A stretch of 64,000 nucleotides of DNA from Paracoccus subflavus (GCF_004310345.1 NZ_SISK01000001.1:310001-374000), one strand, 5' to 3'. Numbered from the stretch's first letter, positions 18,978-30,945 are shown. Numbers and translations: made by a program. Notes: a model not told the origin generated them from the sequence alone.

Positions 18978-21900
18978 TCATTCGATTTCGACCAGCAGAT
19001 CCTTGGCGTCGATCTGTTCGCCGGGGCGGACGTGGATGGCCTTGATGGTGCCGTCGCGGTCGGCGTGCAGGCCGGTTTCCATCTTCATCGCCTCGATGGT
19101 CAAGAGCAGGTCGCCCTGGTGGACCTTGGCGCCTGCCGTGGCCGCGACCGAGGCCACCACGCCCGGCATCGGCGCGCCGACATGGCCCGCATTCGACGGG
19201 TCCGCCTTGGGCCGGGCCGCCGCGCCCCCACCGGCCTTGCGGTTCGGCACCCGGACCTGGCGGGGCTGGCCGTTCAGTTCGAAGAACGCCTTGACCTCGC
19301 CCTTGTCATTGGTTTCGCCGATGGTCAGAAAGCGGACCTCCAGCGTCTTGCCGGGATCGATCTCGACGCTGATCTCGTCGCCCGGCTCCATCCCGTAGAA
19401 GAAGTTCCTCGTGGGCAAGGTGCGCACCGGGCCATAGATGTCGTGCCGGGCCATGTAGTCGGAAAAGACCTTGGGATACATCAGCCAGCCGTTCAGATCC
19501 TCGTCGTCGATGGCGACGCCCAGATCGGCCGACAGCTTCTGGCGCGCGGCCTCCAGATCCACGGGGGGCAGATGCGCGCCGGGACGGTCGGTGATGGGCG
19601 CCTCGCCCTTCAGGACCTTTCTCTGGATCGCCTCGGGCCAGCCGCCGGGGGGCTGGCCCAGGTTGCCCTTCATCATGTCCACGACGCTGTCGGGGAAGCT
19701 GACCTCGGTCGCCGGATCCATCACCTGCTCGGGCGTCAGTCCCTGCGCCACCATCATCAGCGCCATGTCGCCCACCACCTTGGAACTGGGCGTGACCTTG
19801 ACGATGTCGCCGAACATCCGGTTCACATCGGCATAGGCCTGCGCCACCTCGTGCCAGCGATCCTCCAGCCCCATGCTGCGCGCCTGCGCCTTGAGGTTGG
19901 TAAACTGCCCGCCCGGCATCTCGTGGAGGTAAACCTCGGACGCGGGGGCCTGAAGCCCCGATTCGAAGGCCGCGTAATTTTCGCGGACGCGTTCCCAATA
20001 GTTGCTGATCGACCGGATCGCCGCGATGTCGAGACCGGTGTCGCGATCGGTCCCCGACAGGGCCTCGACAATGGAACCCAGGGTCGGCTGGCTGGTATTG
20101 CCCGACAGGGCGTCCATGGCGCAATCGACCGCGTCCACCCCGGCCTCGGCCGCGGCCAGGATGGTGGCTCCTCCCATGCCGCTGGTGTCATGGGTGTGGA
20201 AATGGATCGGCAGGCCGACGTCCTCTTTCAGCGCCCGGATCAGGATACGCGCGGCGGCCGGTTTCAACAGACCGGCCATGTCCTTGACGCCCAGCACATG
20301 CGCGCCCGCATCCCGCAGTTCCCTGGCGGTGCGCAGGTAATAGGCCAGGTCGTATTTCGCCCGGTCGGGGTTCAGCATGTCGCCGGTATAGCAGACGGTG
20401 CCTTCGCAGATCTTGCCGGTCTCGATGACCGCATCCATGGCGACGCGCATGTTCTCGACCCAGTTCAGACTGTCGAAGACACGAAAGACGTCCACGCCGG
20501 TCCGGGCCGCCTGGTGCACGAAGGACTGGACCACGTTGTCGGGATAGTTGGTATAACCCACCCCGTTCGAGGCGCGCAGCAGCATCTGCGTCATCAGGTT
20601 GGGCATCCGCGCGCGGATGTCGCGCAGCCGCTGCCAGGGGCATTCCTGCAGGAATCGATAGGCCACGTCGAAGGTCGCGCCCCCCCAGCATTCGACGCTG
20701 AACAGACCGGGCAGGTTCGCGGCATAGCTCGGCGCCACGCGGATCATGTCGATCGACCGCATCCGGGTCGCCAGCAGCGACTGGTGCCCGTCGCGCATGG
20801 TGGTGTCGGTGATCAGCAATCGTGTCTGGGCGGCCATCCAGTCGGCCACCGCCTGCGCGCCCTTCTCCTCCAGCAGTTGCCGCGTGCCCGGCGCCGGCTC
20901 ACCCTTCGGCGCGGGCGGGACCGGCGGGCGGGCCTGGGCGGGCGGCATGGGGCGACCCGCCGTCTCGGGGTGCCCGTTCACGCTGATATCGGCCAGATAG
21001 GTCAGGATCTTGGTGGCCCGGTCCTGTTTCTTGTCGAAAACGAACAGGTCCGGCGTCGTGTCGATGAACTTTGTCGTATAGGTGTCGTCCAGAAAGGTCG
21101 GGTGCTTGAGCAGGTTGATCACGAAGTCGATATTCGTGCTGACCCCGCGCACCCGGAATTCGCGCAGCGCGCGGTCCATCCGCCGGATCGCCCCTTCGGG
21201 CGTCTGCGCCCAGGCGGTGACCTTGACCAGCAGTGAATCGTAATAGCGGGTGATGACCCCCCCCGAATAGGCCGTGCCGCCGTCCAGCCGGATGCCGTTG
21301 CCGGTGGCGCTGCGATAGGCGGTGATCCGGCCATAGTCGGGGATGAAGTTGTTCAGCGGATCCTCGGTCGTCACGCGGCATTGCAGCGCGTGGCCCGACA
21401 GCGTGATCTGGTCCTGGCTGGGCACGCCCGTCGCCTCGGCCAGGGTTGCGCCCTCGGCGATGCGGATCTGCGACTGGACGATGTCGATGCCGGTGACTTC
21501 CTCGGTCACGGTGTGTTCGACCTGGACGCGCGGGTTCACCTCGATGAAATAGAACTGCTGGTTGTCCATATCCATCAGGAACTCGACGGTGCCGGCGTTC
21601 TGATAGCCCACCGCGCGGCCGATCCTCAGCGCCAGTTCGCAGACCTCGGCGCGCTGCGCATCAGACAGATAGGGCGCGGGCGCGCGTTCGACGACCTTCT
21701 GGTTGCGGCGCTGCACGGTGCAGTCGCGTTCGTAAAGGTGATACAGGCCCCCCTGCGTGTCGCCCAGCAGCTGCACCTCGACGTGGCGGGCGCGCAGGAT
21801 CATCTTTTCCAGATAGCCCTCGCCATTGCCGAACGCCGCCTCGGCCTCGCGGCGGCCTTCGCGCACCTTGTCGATCAGCTCGTCCGGCCCGTTGATCGGG

Positions 21901-22409
21901 CGCATCCCGCGCCCTCCGCCGCCCCAGGATGCCTTGAGCATCAGCGGATAGCCGATTTCGGCAGCCTCGGCCTTGATCGCCTCGAAATCCTCGCCCAGAA
22001 CCTCGGTCGCGGGGATCACCGGCACGCCCGCCTCGATCGCCACGCGCCGCGCCGACGCCTTGTCGCCAAGCGCGCGCATCGTGTCGGCGCGCGGGCCGAT
22101 GAATGTGATCCCCGCGGCCTTGCAGGCATCCACGAAATCGGGGTTTTCCGACAGAAGGCCATAGCCGGGATGGATCGCGTCCGCGCCGCTTTCGCGGGCG
22201 ACCCGGATGATTTCCGGGATCGACAGATAGGCCGCGACCGGCCCCAGCCCCTCGCCGATCCGGTAGGCCTCGTCCGCCTTGAAGCGGTGCAGGCCCAGCT
22301 TGTCCTCCTCGGCATAGACCGCGACGGTCTGCTTGCCCAACTCGTTCGCCGCCCGCATCACACGGATCGCAATCTCGCCACGGTTGGCAACAAGGATCTT
22401 CTGAAACAT
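18978..22409 (-). CDS. pyc: Pyruvate carboxylase
   Basis: Pyruvate carboxylase forms oxaloacetate from pyruvate, bicarbonate and ATP, refilling the TCA cycle. The 1143-residue chain has all parts in one polypeptide: biotin carboxylase (about 1-455, with EVNPRVQVEHTVTEEVTG), the carboxyltransferase barrel opening with ITDTTMRDGHQSLLATRMR, and the C-terminal biotinyl domain with the biotin lysine in EAMKMETG. I chose MFQKILVANRGEIA at 22409; an upstream GTG at 22472 would add 21 residues without family similarity. It is divergent from uvrA. Confidence 0.97.
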   Translation of the reverse strand: MFQKILVANRGEIAIRVMRAANELGKQTVAVYAEEDKLGLHRFKADEAYRIGEGLGPVAAYLSIPEIIRVARESGADAIHPGYGLLSENPDFVDACKAAGITFIGPRADTMRALGDKASARRVAIEAGVPVIPATEVLGEDFEAIKAEAAEIGYPLMLKASWGGGGRGMRPINGPDELIDKVREGRREAEAAFGNGEGYLEKMILRARHVEVQLLGDTQGGLYHLYERDCTVQRRNQKVVERAPAPYLSDAQRAEVCELALRIGRAVGYQNAGTVEFLMDMDNQQFYFIEVNPRVQVEHTVTEEVTGIDIVQSQIRIAEGATLAEATGVPSQDQITLSGHALQCRVTTEDPLNNFIPDYGRITAYRSATGNGIRLDGGTAYSGGVITRYYDSLLVKVTAWAQTPEGAIRRMDRALREFRVRGVSTNIDFVINLLKHPTFLDDTYTTKFIDTTPDLFVFDKKQDRATKILTYLADISVNGHPETAGRPMPPAQARPPVPPAPKGEPAPGTRQLLEEKGAQAVADWMAAQTRLLITDTTMRDGHQSLLATRMRSIDMIRVAPSYAANLPGLFSVECWGGATFDVAYRFLQECPWQRLRDIRARMPNLMTQMLLRASNGVGYTNYPDNVVQSFVHQAARTGVDVFRVFDSLNWVENMRVAMDAVIETGKICEGTVCYTGDMLNPDRAKYDLAYYLRTARELRDAGAHVLGVKDMAGLLKPAAARILIRALKEDVGLPIHFHTHDTSGMGGATILAAAEAGVDAVDCAMDALSGNTSQPTLGSIVEALSGTDRDTGLDIAAIRSISNYWERVRENYAAFESGLQAPASEVYLHEMPGGQFTNLKAQARSMGLEDRWHEVAQAYADVNRMFGDIVKVTPSSKVVGDMALMMVAQGLTPEQVMDPATEVSFPDSVVDMMKGNLGQPPGGWPEAIQRKVLKGEAPITDRPGAHLPPVDLEAARQKLSADLGVAIDDEDLNGWLMYPKVFSDYMARHDIYGPVRTLPTRNFFYGMEPGDEISVEIDPGKTLEVRFLTIGETNDKGEVKAFFELNGQPRQVRVPNRKAGGGAAARPKADPSNAGHVGAPMPGVVASVAATAGAKVHQGDLLLTIEAMKMETGLHADRDGTIKAIHVRPGEQIDAKDLLVEIE

Positions 22410-22510
22410 CGCGGTCCCCTTTTCGCAATTGCGCGAGAGACTAGCGATGCCGCAGCGCAGCGCAAGCGCCACGGTGGTCCGACTGCAACAAAAGGTTTAC
22501 GCAGGGTCTT

Positions 22511-22525
22511 GTTCGGTTAATGTTC
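22511..22525 (+). promoter_or_regulatory. LexA (SOS) box upstream of uvrA
   Basis: An exact GTTC-N7-GTTC, the LexA operator of alphaproteobacteria first defined in Rhodobacter, lies 66 bases before the uvrA ATG and 12 bases before the proposed -35 box. It also sits in the divergent region upstream of pyc, but uvrA is the expected target. Confidence 0.85.
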
Positions 22526-22536
22526 CCATTCAGCGG

Positions 22537-22564
22537 TTGCTTTTTGACCCGATGCCACTATCTG
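22537..22564 (+). promoter_or_regulatory. Possible uvrA promoter
   Basis: TTGCTT (22537-22542), 16 bases, TATCTG (22559-22564) is the best sigma-70-like pair between the LexA box and the uvrA ribosome binding site. Read by eye. Confidence 0.35.
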
Positions 22565-22591
22565 ATGCGCTTGGTCGGCCAGGGACAGATC

Positions 22592-25444
<2,853 letters not shown>

Positions 25445-25471
25445 ACCGTCTGGAAAGGTCTGCCGTCGGAA

Positions 25472-25504
25472 GTCCGGGGCCCATTCCCCGGCGCGCCGCC
25501 GGAC
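25472..25504 (+). other. GC-rich hairpin downstream of uvrA
   Basis: GTCCGG (25472-25477) pairs with CCGGAC (25499-25504), with an inner GGGG/CCCC pairing. It lies 28 bases after the uvrA stop. It has no U-tract and may protect the mRNA 3' end or help termination; function is inference. Confidence 0.3.
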
Positions 25505-25538
25505 CCTCAATGGCCAAGCGGCAGGACGACGGAAAAGC

Positions 25539-25555
25539 GGCCCCGAAGGGCCTTT
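25539..25555 (+). terminator. Weak terminator-like hairpin after uvrA
   Basis: GGCCC, CGAA loop, GGGCC, followed by only three T residues. It could contribute to ending the uvrA transcript before the tRNA promoter. The short T-run makes it weak. Confidence 0.3.
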
Positions 25556-25587
25556 GCCGAAAAGTGGCGGGCAGGCAACTTTTCCTC

Positions 25588-25616
25588 TTGCACCCCCCGG
25601 TCCGGTCCCATAAATC
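25588..25616 (+). promoter_or_regulatory. Probable promoter of tRNA-Gly
   Basis: TTGCAC (25588-25593), 17 bases, TAAATC (25611-25616), ending 48 bases before the mature tRNA. Spacing is ideal for a housekeeping sigma factor. Confidence 0.45.
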
Positions 25617-25664
25617 ACCGCCTACCAAAGGCGACATGCTGCATGGCAGGCCAATGGAACGGAT

Positions 25665-25739
25665 GCGGGCGTAGCTCAGGGGTAGAGCATAACCTTGCCA
25701 AGGTTAGGGTCGTGAGTTCGAATCTCATCGCCCGCTCCA
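25665..25739 (+). tRNA. tRNA-Gly (anticodon GCC)
   Basis: A complete cloverleaf can be folded by hand: 7-bp acceptor GCGGGCG/CGCCCGC, D arm GCTC/GAGC, anticodon stem TAACC/GGTTA with loop TTGCCAA (anticodon GCC), T arm GTGAG/CTCAT with TTCGAAT loop, discriminator T and encoded CCA at 25737-25739. No second copy of its 3' end and no integrase gene were seen nearby, so it shows no sign of being an occupied integration site. Confidence 0.97.
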
Positions 25740-25748
25740 ATCAAAAAA

Positions 25749-25773
25749 CCGGGCTTCGGCCCGGCTTTTTTTT
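25749..25773 (+). terminator. Intrinsic terminator of the tRNA-Gly gene
   Basis: CCGGGC, TTCG tetraloop, GCCCGG, then a run of eight T residues (25766-25773) after one C. A run of six A residues precedes the stem, so it may also work on the opposite strand. It starts 10 bases after the tRNA. Confidence 0.85.
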
Positions 25774-25820
25774 GCGCAATCGCAAAATGTGCAGACAAAA
25801 TATTGCGCACGATGCAAAAT
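25770..25820. promoter_or_regulatory. Two similar A/T-flanked palindromic sites
   Basis: A perfect inverted repeat TTTTGCG-CAAT-CGCAAAA (25770-25787) overlaps the end of the terminator T-run. A second, imperfect copy (TATTGCG ... TGCAAAA, 25801-25819) follows at a 31-base offset, about three helical turns. Both lie in the 289-base gap before the TetR gene. They could bind a regulator cooperatively; which one is not known. Confidence 0.35.
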
Positions 25821-25923
25821 CGGGCTATCGTTGAATTCCAACCCTGGCCCGATCCTCGTTAAAAAGAAAAATCAAGAACCCAGGCCAGAGCCGTGAGCGA
25901 ACGGACCCACACTTATTAACCCT

Positions 25924-25948
25924 GAAAAACGCAACAAGCGCGTTTTTC
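25924..25948. terminator. Inverted repeat, possible bidirectional terminator
   Basis: GAAAAACGC (25924-25932), 7-base loop, GCGTTTTTC (25940-25948). The A- and T-rich arms give a short T-run on both strands. It stands 81 bases upstream of the TetR gene with no gene directly before it, so it might instead be an operator. Confidence 0.4.
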
Positions 25949-25998
25949 TCACCAGCCTACCGTGACACTGCTGGGCATCGCAGAGTTCGCCCAGAGGG

Positions 25999-26011
25999 TT
26001 TACAATGTCAA
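25999..26011 (+). promoter_or_regulatory. Possible TetR operator over its own -10 box
   Basis: A 13-base near-perfect palindrome (TTTACA-A-TGTCAA, one mismatched pair) contains TACAAT, a good -10 box, 18 bases before the TetR gene start at 26029. Self-repression is typical of the family. No clear -35 box was found. Confidence 0.4.
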
Positions 26012-26028
26012 GATAAGATGAGGCGGCC

Positions 26029-26586
26029 ATGCCCACACGTGGCAACTTACCAGAGGCCCTGGTCCAGGCCGGCATCGCCCTGCTGGACGAGGATGGAACC
26101 GAGGCGTTGTCGCTGCGGCGCATTGCGGCACGGGCAGGGGTTTCCCATGCGGCGCCTGCCCATCACTTCGGTGGATTGCCGGGTCTTAAGACGGCTATGG
26201 CGATCCGTGGCTTTCAGCAATTTCAACAGCATCTGATGGCCGCCCGCGATGCGGTGCCTGCCGACGCCCCGCCGTTCCAGCGGCTGTCCACGGTCGCCGA
26301 TGCCTATGTCCGCTTTGCAGGAATGCGCACCGGTTTGTTCCAGTTGATGTTCGATCAGCTTGCTGCCAGCGATCCCGATCTGCTGCATACGGCATTGGGC
26401 AGCTATCTTCTGATCAAGGAATTGTGCGCGCCCTTCGTGGACGGCCGGCCCGCGGTTGCGGTCGAAACCGCCGTCTGGTCGCTGACCCACGGCTATGCGG
26501 CCCTGAACCTGGACAGGCCGCGCCCGTCAGACACGCAGGTCGCCACCTCGGCCTTGGTGGATGCCTTGCGCCTGATTATCGACTGA
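26029..26586 (+). CDS. TetR/AcrR family transcriptional regulator
   Basis: A 185-residue one-component repressor. The N-terminal helix-turn-helix (about residues 7-53) reads ALSLRRIAARAGVSHAAPAHHF, split here by family alignment into turn and recognition helix, and the C-terminal ligand domain resembles the WHG-type TetR_C with VWSLTHGYAALNLD. GATGAGGCGG precedes the ATG. It converges on the FAD/GcvT dehydrogenase gene, ending 16 bases from it. The ligand and regulon are unknown; the candidate operator immediately upstream suggests autoregulation. Confidence 0.9.
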   Translation: MPTRGNLPEALVQAGIALLDEDGTEALSLRRIAARAGVSHAAPAHHFGGLPGLKTAMAIRGFQQFQQHLMAARDAVPADAPPFQRLSTVADAYVRFAGMRTGLFQLMFDQLAASDPDLLHTALGSYLLIKELCAPFVDGRPAVAVETAVWSLTHGYAALNLDRPRPSDTQVATSALVDALRLIID

Positions 26587-26602
26587 CGATCAGGCGCCGC
26601 GG

Positions 26603-29095
26603 TTATCCATCGACGCGAATGCGCGCGTTCTGCGGATCGTAGGGACTGTCTTCCGTCACCTCGGCATTCCAGAACTCGCGGAACATGCGGACTTTCAGCT
26701 TGGTGCCGGGCGCGGCCAGATCGGGGCGGACATAGCCCATGCCGATTTGCTTGCCGAAGGCCGCCGAATACCCGCCCGAGGTGAGGCGCCCGACCTTTTC
26801 CCCCTCCAGAAAGATCCCTTCGCGCCCCCAGGGATCGGCGTCCTGCGGGCCGTCGATCAGCAGCGTCACGCAGATCGACCGGATGCCCTTGTCCTGCATC
26901 GCCGCCTTGCCCCGGAAATCCTTGGACAGATCGACAAAGCGGTCCAGCCCGGCCTCCAGCGGGGTGGCGTCGCGGCCCAGTTCGGTGCCGAAGGCGCGAT
27001 AGGATTTTTCCTGCCGCAGCCAGTTCTGCGCCCGCGCGCCCACCAGCTTCATGCCCAGCGGCTCTCCGGCTTCCATCAGGCGGTCGAACAGATGGTTCTG
27101 CATCTCGATCGGGTGATGCAGTTCCCAACCCAGTTCGCCGGTATAGGCCACGCGGATCGCGTTCACCGGCACCATGCCCAGTTCGATCCGCCTGGCCGAC
27201 AGCCAGGGAAAACGCTTGTTCGACAGCGCCGTTTCGGGCTGCGCGTCACGGATCATCCTGGCCAGGATGTCGCGGGATGCCGGACCTGCAAGGGCAAAGA
27301 CGCCCCACTGGGTCGTCACGTCCTGGATGCCGACGTGTTCGCCGGCCAAGGCCATGAAATCCTCGGCCGACTTGACCAGGTGATCGCCGTCATAGGCCGC
27401 CCAGGCGCCTGCGGACACAAGGTAATAGTCGTTCTCGGCCAGACGGACGATGGTGTATTCGGTCCGCGTGGTGCCCGCATCGGTCAAGGCATAGGTCAGG
27501 TTGATGCGGCCGACCTTGGGCAGCCTGTTTGTGGTCAGCCAGTCGAGGAAGGCCGTCGCCCCCGGCCCCGTGACCATGTGCTTGGCAAAGGCGGTGGCGT
27601 CGATCAGGCCCGCCGCATGGCGGACAGCCTCGGCCTCGGCCCTGGCATACTGCCACCAGCCGCCGCGCCGAAAGCTGCGCGCGGCGTGGTCGTCGAAACC
27701 TTCGGGGCCATAGTAGTTCGGGCGTTCCCAGCCGTTCACCTGCCCGAACTGCGCCCCCCGCGCCTTCTGCCGGTCATAGGCCGGAGAGGTGCGCAGCGGC
27801 CGGCAGGCGGGCCGTTCCTCATCGGGGTGGTGCAGGATGAAGACGTGTTCGTAGGCTTCCTCGTTCTTGCGGGCGGCATATTCGGTGGTCATCCAGCCGC
27901 CGAAGCGGCGCGGGTCCAGCGATGCCATGTCGATCTCGGCCTCGCCCCCGACCATTATCTGCGTCAGGTAATGGCCGACGCCCCCCGCCGCCGTGATGCC
28001 GAAACTGAAGCCCTCGGCCAGCCACATGTTGCGCAGACCGGGTGCCGGGCCGACCAGCGGGTTCCCGTCGGGCGTATAGCAGATCGGGCCGTTGTAGTCG
28101 TCCTTGAGCCCCGCCGTCTCCGAGGTCGGAAGGCGATGGATCATCGACATGTATTCTTCCTCGATCCGTTCCAGATCCAGCGGGAACAGGTCGGCGCGAA
28201 AGGTTTCGGGCACGTCGTACAGGAACCGTGCCGGGGCGTTCCGTTCATAGGGGCCAAGGATCCAGCCGCCGCGCTCCTCGCGGACATACCACTTGGCGTC
28301 GGCATCGCGCAGGACCGGGTGTTCCGGGTTGCCCTCGGCCCGCCATTTCACCAGGGCCGGGTCGGGTTCGGTGACGATGTACTGGTGCTCGACCGGGATC
28401 GCGGGGATCCTGATGCCCAACAGGCGGGCGGTGCGCTGTGCGTGGTTGCCGGTGGCGGTCACGACATGTTCTGCCCGGATTTCGAACGTTTCGCCCGACC
28501 CCACCAGATTGCCGCCTTTCTCGGCCAGCTTCTCGCAGGAAACGATCCATTCGCCGCCGGTCCATCGGTAGCCGTTGACCTGGATCTTGCGCTCGATCGT
28601 GGCGCCGGCCATGCGCGCACCCTTGGCCATGGCCTGCGTCACGTCGGCGGGGTTGATATAGCCGTCGGTCGGATGGAACAGCGCGCCCCGCAGATCCTCG
28701 GTCCGGACCAGCGGCCAGCGATCCCTGATCTGGGCGGGGGTCAGGAACTGATGCTCGATGCCTACCGTCTCGGCGGTGGCGGAATACAGCATGTATTCGT
28801 CCATCCGTTCGTCGGTCTGGGCCATCCGCAGGTTGCCGCAGCGGGTAAAGCCCGCGTTCAGCCCGGTCTGCGCCTCGAGTTCCGCATAGAGCCTGACGGA
28901 ATAGTCGTGGATATGGGTTGTCGCATAGTTCATGTTGAACAGCGGCAACAGCCCCGCCGCGTGCCAGGTGGACCCCGCCGTCAGCTCGTCGCGCTCGACC
29001 AGCATCGTCTCCCATCCGGCGCGGGCCAGATGCAGCGCGATGCCGCAGCCGACCGCGCCGCCCCCGACGACCAGAACCTTCACATGCGACTTCAT
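26603..29095 (-). CDS. FAD-dependent dehydrogenase with GcvT domain (dimethylglycine/sarcosine dehydrogenase-like)
   Basis: An 830-residue two-part enzyme. The N-terminal half (about 1-400) is a DAO-type flavoprotein with VVGGGAVGCGIALHLARAG at residues 9-27. The C-terminal half (about 430-830) is an aminomethyltransferase-like folate-binding (GcvT) domain with the YTGELGWELH block. This architecture is that of dimethylglycine and sarcosine dehydrogenases, which demethylate N-methylated glycines and pass the carbon to tetrahydrofolate. Rhodobacterales carry many paralogues, so the exact substrate is open. It stands alone, convergent with the TetR gene and divergent from panC. Confidence 0.85.
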   Translation of the reverse strand: MKSHVKVLVVGGGAVGCGIALHLARAGWETMLVERDELTAGSTWHAAGLLPLFNMNYATTHIHDYSVRLYAELEAQTGLNAGFTRCGNLRMAQTDERMDEYMLYSATAETVGIEHQFLTPAQIRDRWPLVRTEDLRGALFHPTDGYINPADVTQAMAKGARMAGATIERKIQVNGYRWTGGEWIVSCEKLAEKGGNLVGSGETFEIRAEHVVTATGNHAQRTARLLGIRIPAIPVEHQYIVTEPDPALVKWRAEGNPEHPVLRDADAKWYVREERGGWILGPYERNAPARFLYDVPETFRADLFPLDLERIEEEYMSMIHRLPTSETAGLKDDYNGPICYTPDGNPLVGPAPGLRNMWLAEGFSFGITAAGGVGHYLTQIMVGGEAEIDMASLDPRRFGGWMTTEYAARKNEEAYEHVFILHHPDEERPACRPLRTSPAYDRQKARGAQFGQVNGWERPNYYGPEGFDDHAARSFRRGGWWQYARAEAEAVRHAAGLIDATAFAKHMVTGPGATAFLDWLTTNRLPKVGRINLTYALTDAGTTRTEYTIVRLAENDYYLVSAGAWAAYDGDHLVKSAEDFMALAGEHVGIQDVTTQWGVFALAGPASRDILARMIRDAQPETALSNKRFPWLSARRIELGMVPVNAIRVAYTGELGWELHHPIEMQNHLFDRLMEAGEPLGMKLVGARAQNWLRQEKSYRAFGTELGRDATPLEAGLDRFVDLSKDFRGKAAMQDKGIRSICVTLLIDGPQDADPWGREGIFLEGEKVGRLTSGGYSAAFGKQIGMGYVRPDLAAPGTKLKVRMFREFWNAEVTEDSPYDPQNARIRVDG

Positions 29096-29190
29096 TTCCG
29101 CGCGACTCCATTGGCCTGTTGCTGCCTGTTACTGACATGGTCTGAAAACGGCGTGTCGATGGGCCCGACCTAAAATGGCCAAAAACGACA

Positions 29191-29205
29191 TGCTGCGACG
29201 CAGCA
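29191..29205. promoter_or_regulatory. Perfect 15-base palindrome in the dehydrogenase-panC divergent region
   Basis: TGCTGCG-A-CGCAGCA is perfectly self-complementary about one central base and contains CTGC-N3-GCAG. From memory, that pattern is like the one reported for the polyhydroxyalkanoate regulator PhaR in Rhodobacter. It may control either flanking gene or be chance in GC-rich DNA. Confidence 0.35.
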
Positions 29206-29261
29206 CTTGTGCGAATCTGTGCCGTTACCTTAGGGTCGCGCCACCGGGGAATGGGGGACGG

Positions 29262-30128
29262 ATGCAGATTTGCCGCGACAAGCAGGCGATGCGCGACTGG
29301 CGCGGTCAGGCAGGCCGCATTGCCCTGGTGCCCACCATGGGCGCCCTGCATGCCGGACACCTGTCGCTTGTGGCCCATGCCCGCACATGGCTGGACGCAG
29401 GGGGCGGAGGGCGGGTGGTCGCGTCGATCTTCGTGAACCCCACGCAGTTCGGCCCGAACGAGGATCTGGCAACCTATCCGCGGGACGAGGAAAACGACCT
29501 TGTTCTTTTGCGGCAGGCGGGCTGCGACGCGGTGTTCCTACCGACCGTCGCCGACATCTATCGCCCCGGCGCACAGACGGTGGTCGAGGTCACGGGCCTG
29601 TCGCGGATATTGATGGGACGCTTGCGCCCCGGCCATTTCCGGGGGGTGGCGACCGTGGTGACAAAGCTGTTCAACATCGTTCAGCCCGATGCGGCCGCGT
29701 TCGGCGAAAAGGACTATCAGCAGCTTGCCGTGATCCGGCAAATGGTCGCGGACCTGGACATGCCGGTCGAAATCCTGCCCGTGCCCACGGTCAGGGAACC
29801 CGATGGTTTGGCGATGTCCTCGCGCAACCGCCGCCTCTCGCCCGCCGAGCGTGCAGCCGCCCCGGTGTTGAACCGTGCCCTGGATCGCGCGGCGCAGATG
29901 ATCGCCGATGGGGCGAACCTGCCCGCCGTCAGGGCCGAGCTGCGGCGCATCATCAGGACCGAACCTCTGGGCCAGATTCGCTCGATCGACATCCGCGATG
30001 CCGCCGACCTGTCGCGCGTCGGCGCCATTCGCCGTCCGGTGGTGATCCTGTTGGCCGTCCGTTTCGGGGATGTGCTGCTGATCGACCAGCGTGTTGCCGT
30101 TCCGAAGGGAGAAATGAATGTCCGTTGA
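29262..30128 (+). CDS. panC: Pantoate--beta-alanine ligase
   Basis: PanC joins pantoate and beta-alanine with ATP to make pantothenate. The 288 residues carry [14 protein letters not shown] (with the HxGH nucleotidyl-transfer motif), [14 protein letters not shown], the GEKDYQQL loop and [13 protein letters not shown], all diagnostic. The start at 29262 ([13 protein letters not shown]) follows GGGGGACGG; the upstream in-frame start at 29175 is unlikely. Its last 11 bases overlap panB, so the two are translated as a pair. Confidence 0.96.
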   Translation: MQICRDKQAMRDWRGQAGRIALVPTMGALHAGHLSLVAHARTWLDAGGGGRVVASIFVNPTQFGPNEDLATYPRDEENDLVLLRQAGCDAVFLPTVADIYRPGAQTVVEVTGLSRILMGRLRPGHFRGVATVVTKLFNIVQPDAAAFGEKDYQQLAVIRQMVADLDMPVEILPVPTVREPDGLAMSSRNRRLSPAERAAAPVLNRALDRAAQMIADGANLPAVRAELRRIIRTEPLGQIRSIDIRDAADLSRVGAIRRPVVILLAVRFGDVLLIDQRVAVPKGEMNVR

Positions 30129-30927
30129 AACCCGCATCAAGCGCGTCACCGCGCCCCAAATCGCCTCCCGCAAGGGCGATACACCGGTCGTGGCCCTGAC
30201 GGCCTATACCGCGCCCATGGCGGAACTGGTCGATGCCCATGCCGACCTGATCCTGGTGGGCGACAGCCTGGGCATGGTGGTTCACGGCCTGCCTTCGACC
30301 ATCGGCGTCACGGTCGAGATGATGATCCTGCACGGCCAGGCCGTCGTGCGCGGCAGCCGGCGGGCGATGGTGGTGGTGGACATGCCCTTTGGCAGCTACG
30401 AGGAAGGCCCCGAGCAGGCCTTCCGAAACGCCGCCCGCATCATGGGCGAAACCGGTGCGGGCGCGGTCAAGCTGGAAGGGGGCAGCCGCATGGCCCCCAC
30501 CATCCGGTTCCTGACCGAACGCGGCATTCCCGTGATGGGGCATGTGGGTCTGCTGCCGCAGGCCACCCACACCCTTGGCGGCTTCAAGACCCAGGGGCGC
30601 GAAACGGACACCTGGTCCCGGCACCTGCAGGATGCCGTCGATGTGGCCGAGGCGGGGGCGTTCTCCATCGTGGTCGAAGGCGTCGTCGAGCCCCTGGCGG
30701 TCCGCCTGACCGACGCGGTTTCGGTCCCGACCATCGGCATCGGCGCCTCGGCCCGTTGCGACGGGCAGATTCTGGTGCTGGACGACATGCTGGGGCAGAC
30801 GGCACGGGCGCCCCGCTTTGTTCGCCGCTTCGCGGATCTGGGGGCGCAGGCCGACCGGGCCATTGCCGACTATGCGGCGGCGGTCCGCGACCGCAGCTTT
30901 CCGGGGGACGACCACGTGTACCGCTGA
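30118..30927 (+). CDS. panB: 3-methyl-2-oxobutanoate hydroxymethyltransferase
   Basis: PanB transfers a hydroxymethyl group from methylene-tetrahydrofolate to ketoisovalerate, giving ketopantoate. The 269 residues show [13 protein letters not shown], the Mg-binding [30 protein letters not shown] and the [18 protein letters not shown] block. Its AAGGGAG ribosome binding site lies within the end of panC. The family usually reads IGIGAGxxCDGQ; here serine replaces glycine, a minor variation. Confidence 0.96.
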   Translation: MSVETRIKRVTAPQIASRKGDTPVVALTAYTAPMAELVDAHADLILVGDSLGMVVHGLPSTIGVTVEMMILHGQAVVRGSRRAMVVVDMPFGSYEEGPEQAFRNAARIMGETGAGAVKLEGGSRMAPTIRFLTERGIPVMGHVGLLPQATHTLGGFKTQGRETDTWSRHLQDAVDVAEAGAFSIVVEGVVEPLAVRLTDAVSVPTIGIGASARCDGQILVLDDMLGQTARAPRFVRRFADLGAQADRAIADYAAAVRDRSFPGDDHVYR

Positions 30928-30945
30928 GCGGCCGGTGGCGCGCCC

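Noticed and set aside
25665..26028. tRNA-Gly as attachment site of an integrated element
   Set aside because: No integrase, no direct repeat of the tRNA 3' end, and the next genes look chromosomal.
26747..29173. 808-residue open frame opposite the FAD/GcvT dehydrogenase
   Set aside because: Antisense to a well-supported enzyme gene; no ribosome binding site or recognisable domain. The frames at 19032-21236 (opposite pyc) and 39454-41799 (opposite mccA) were rejected for the same reason.
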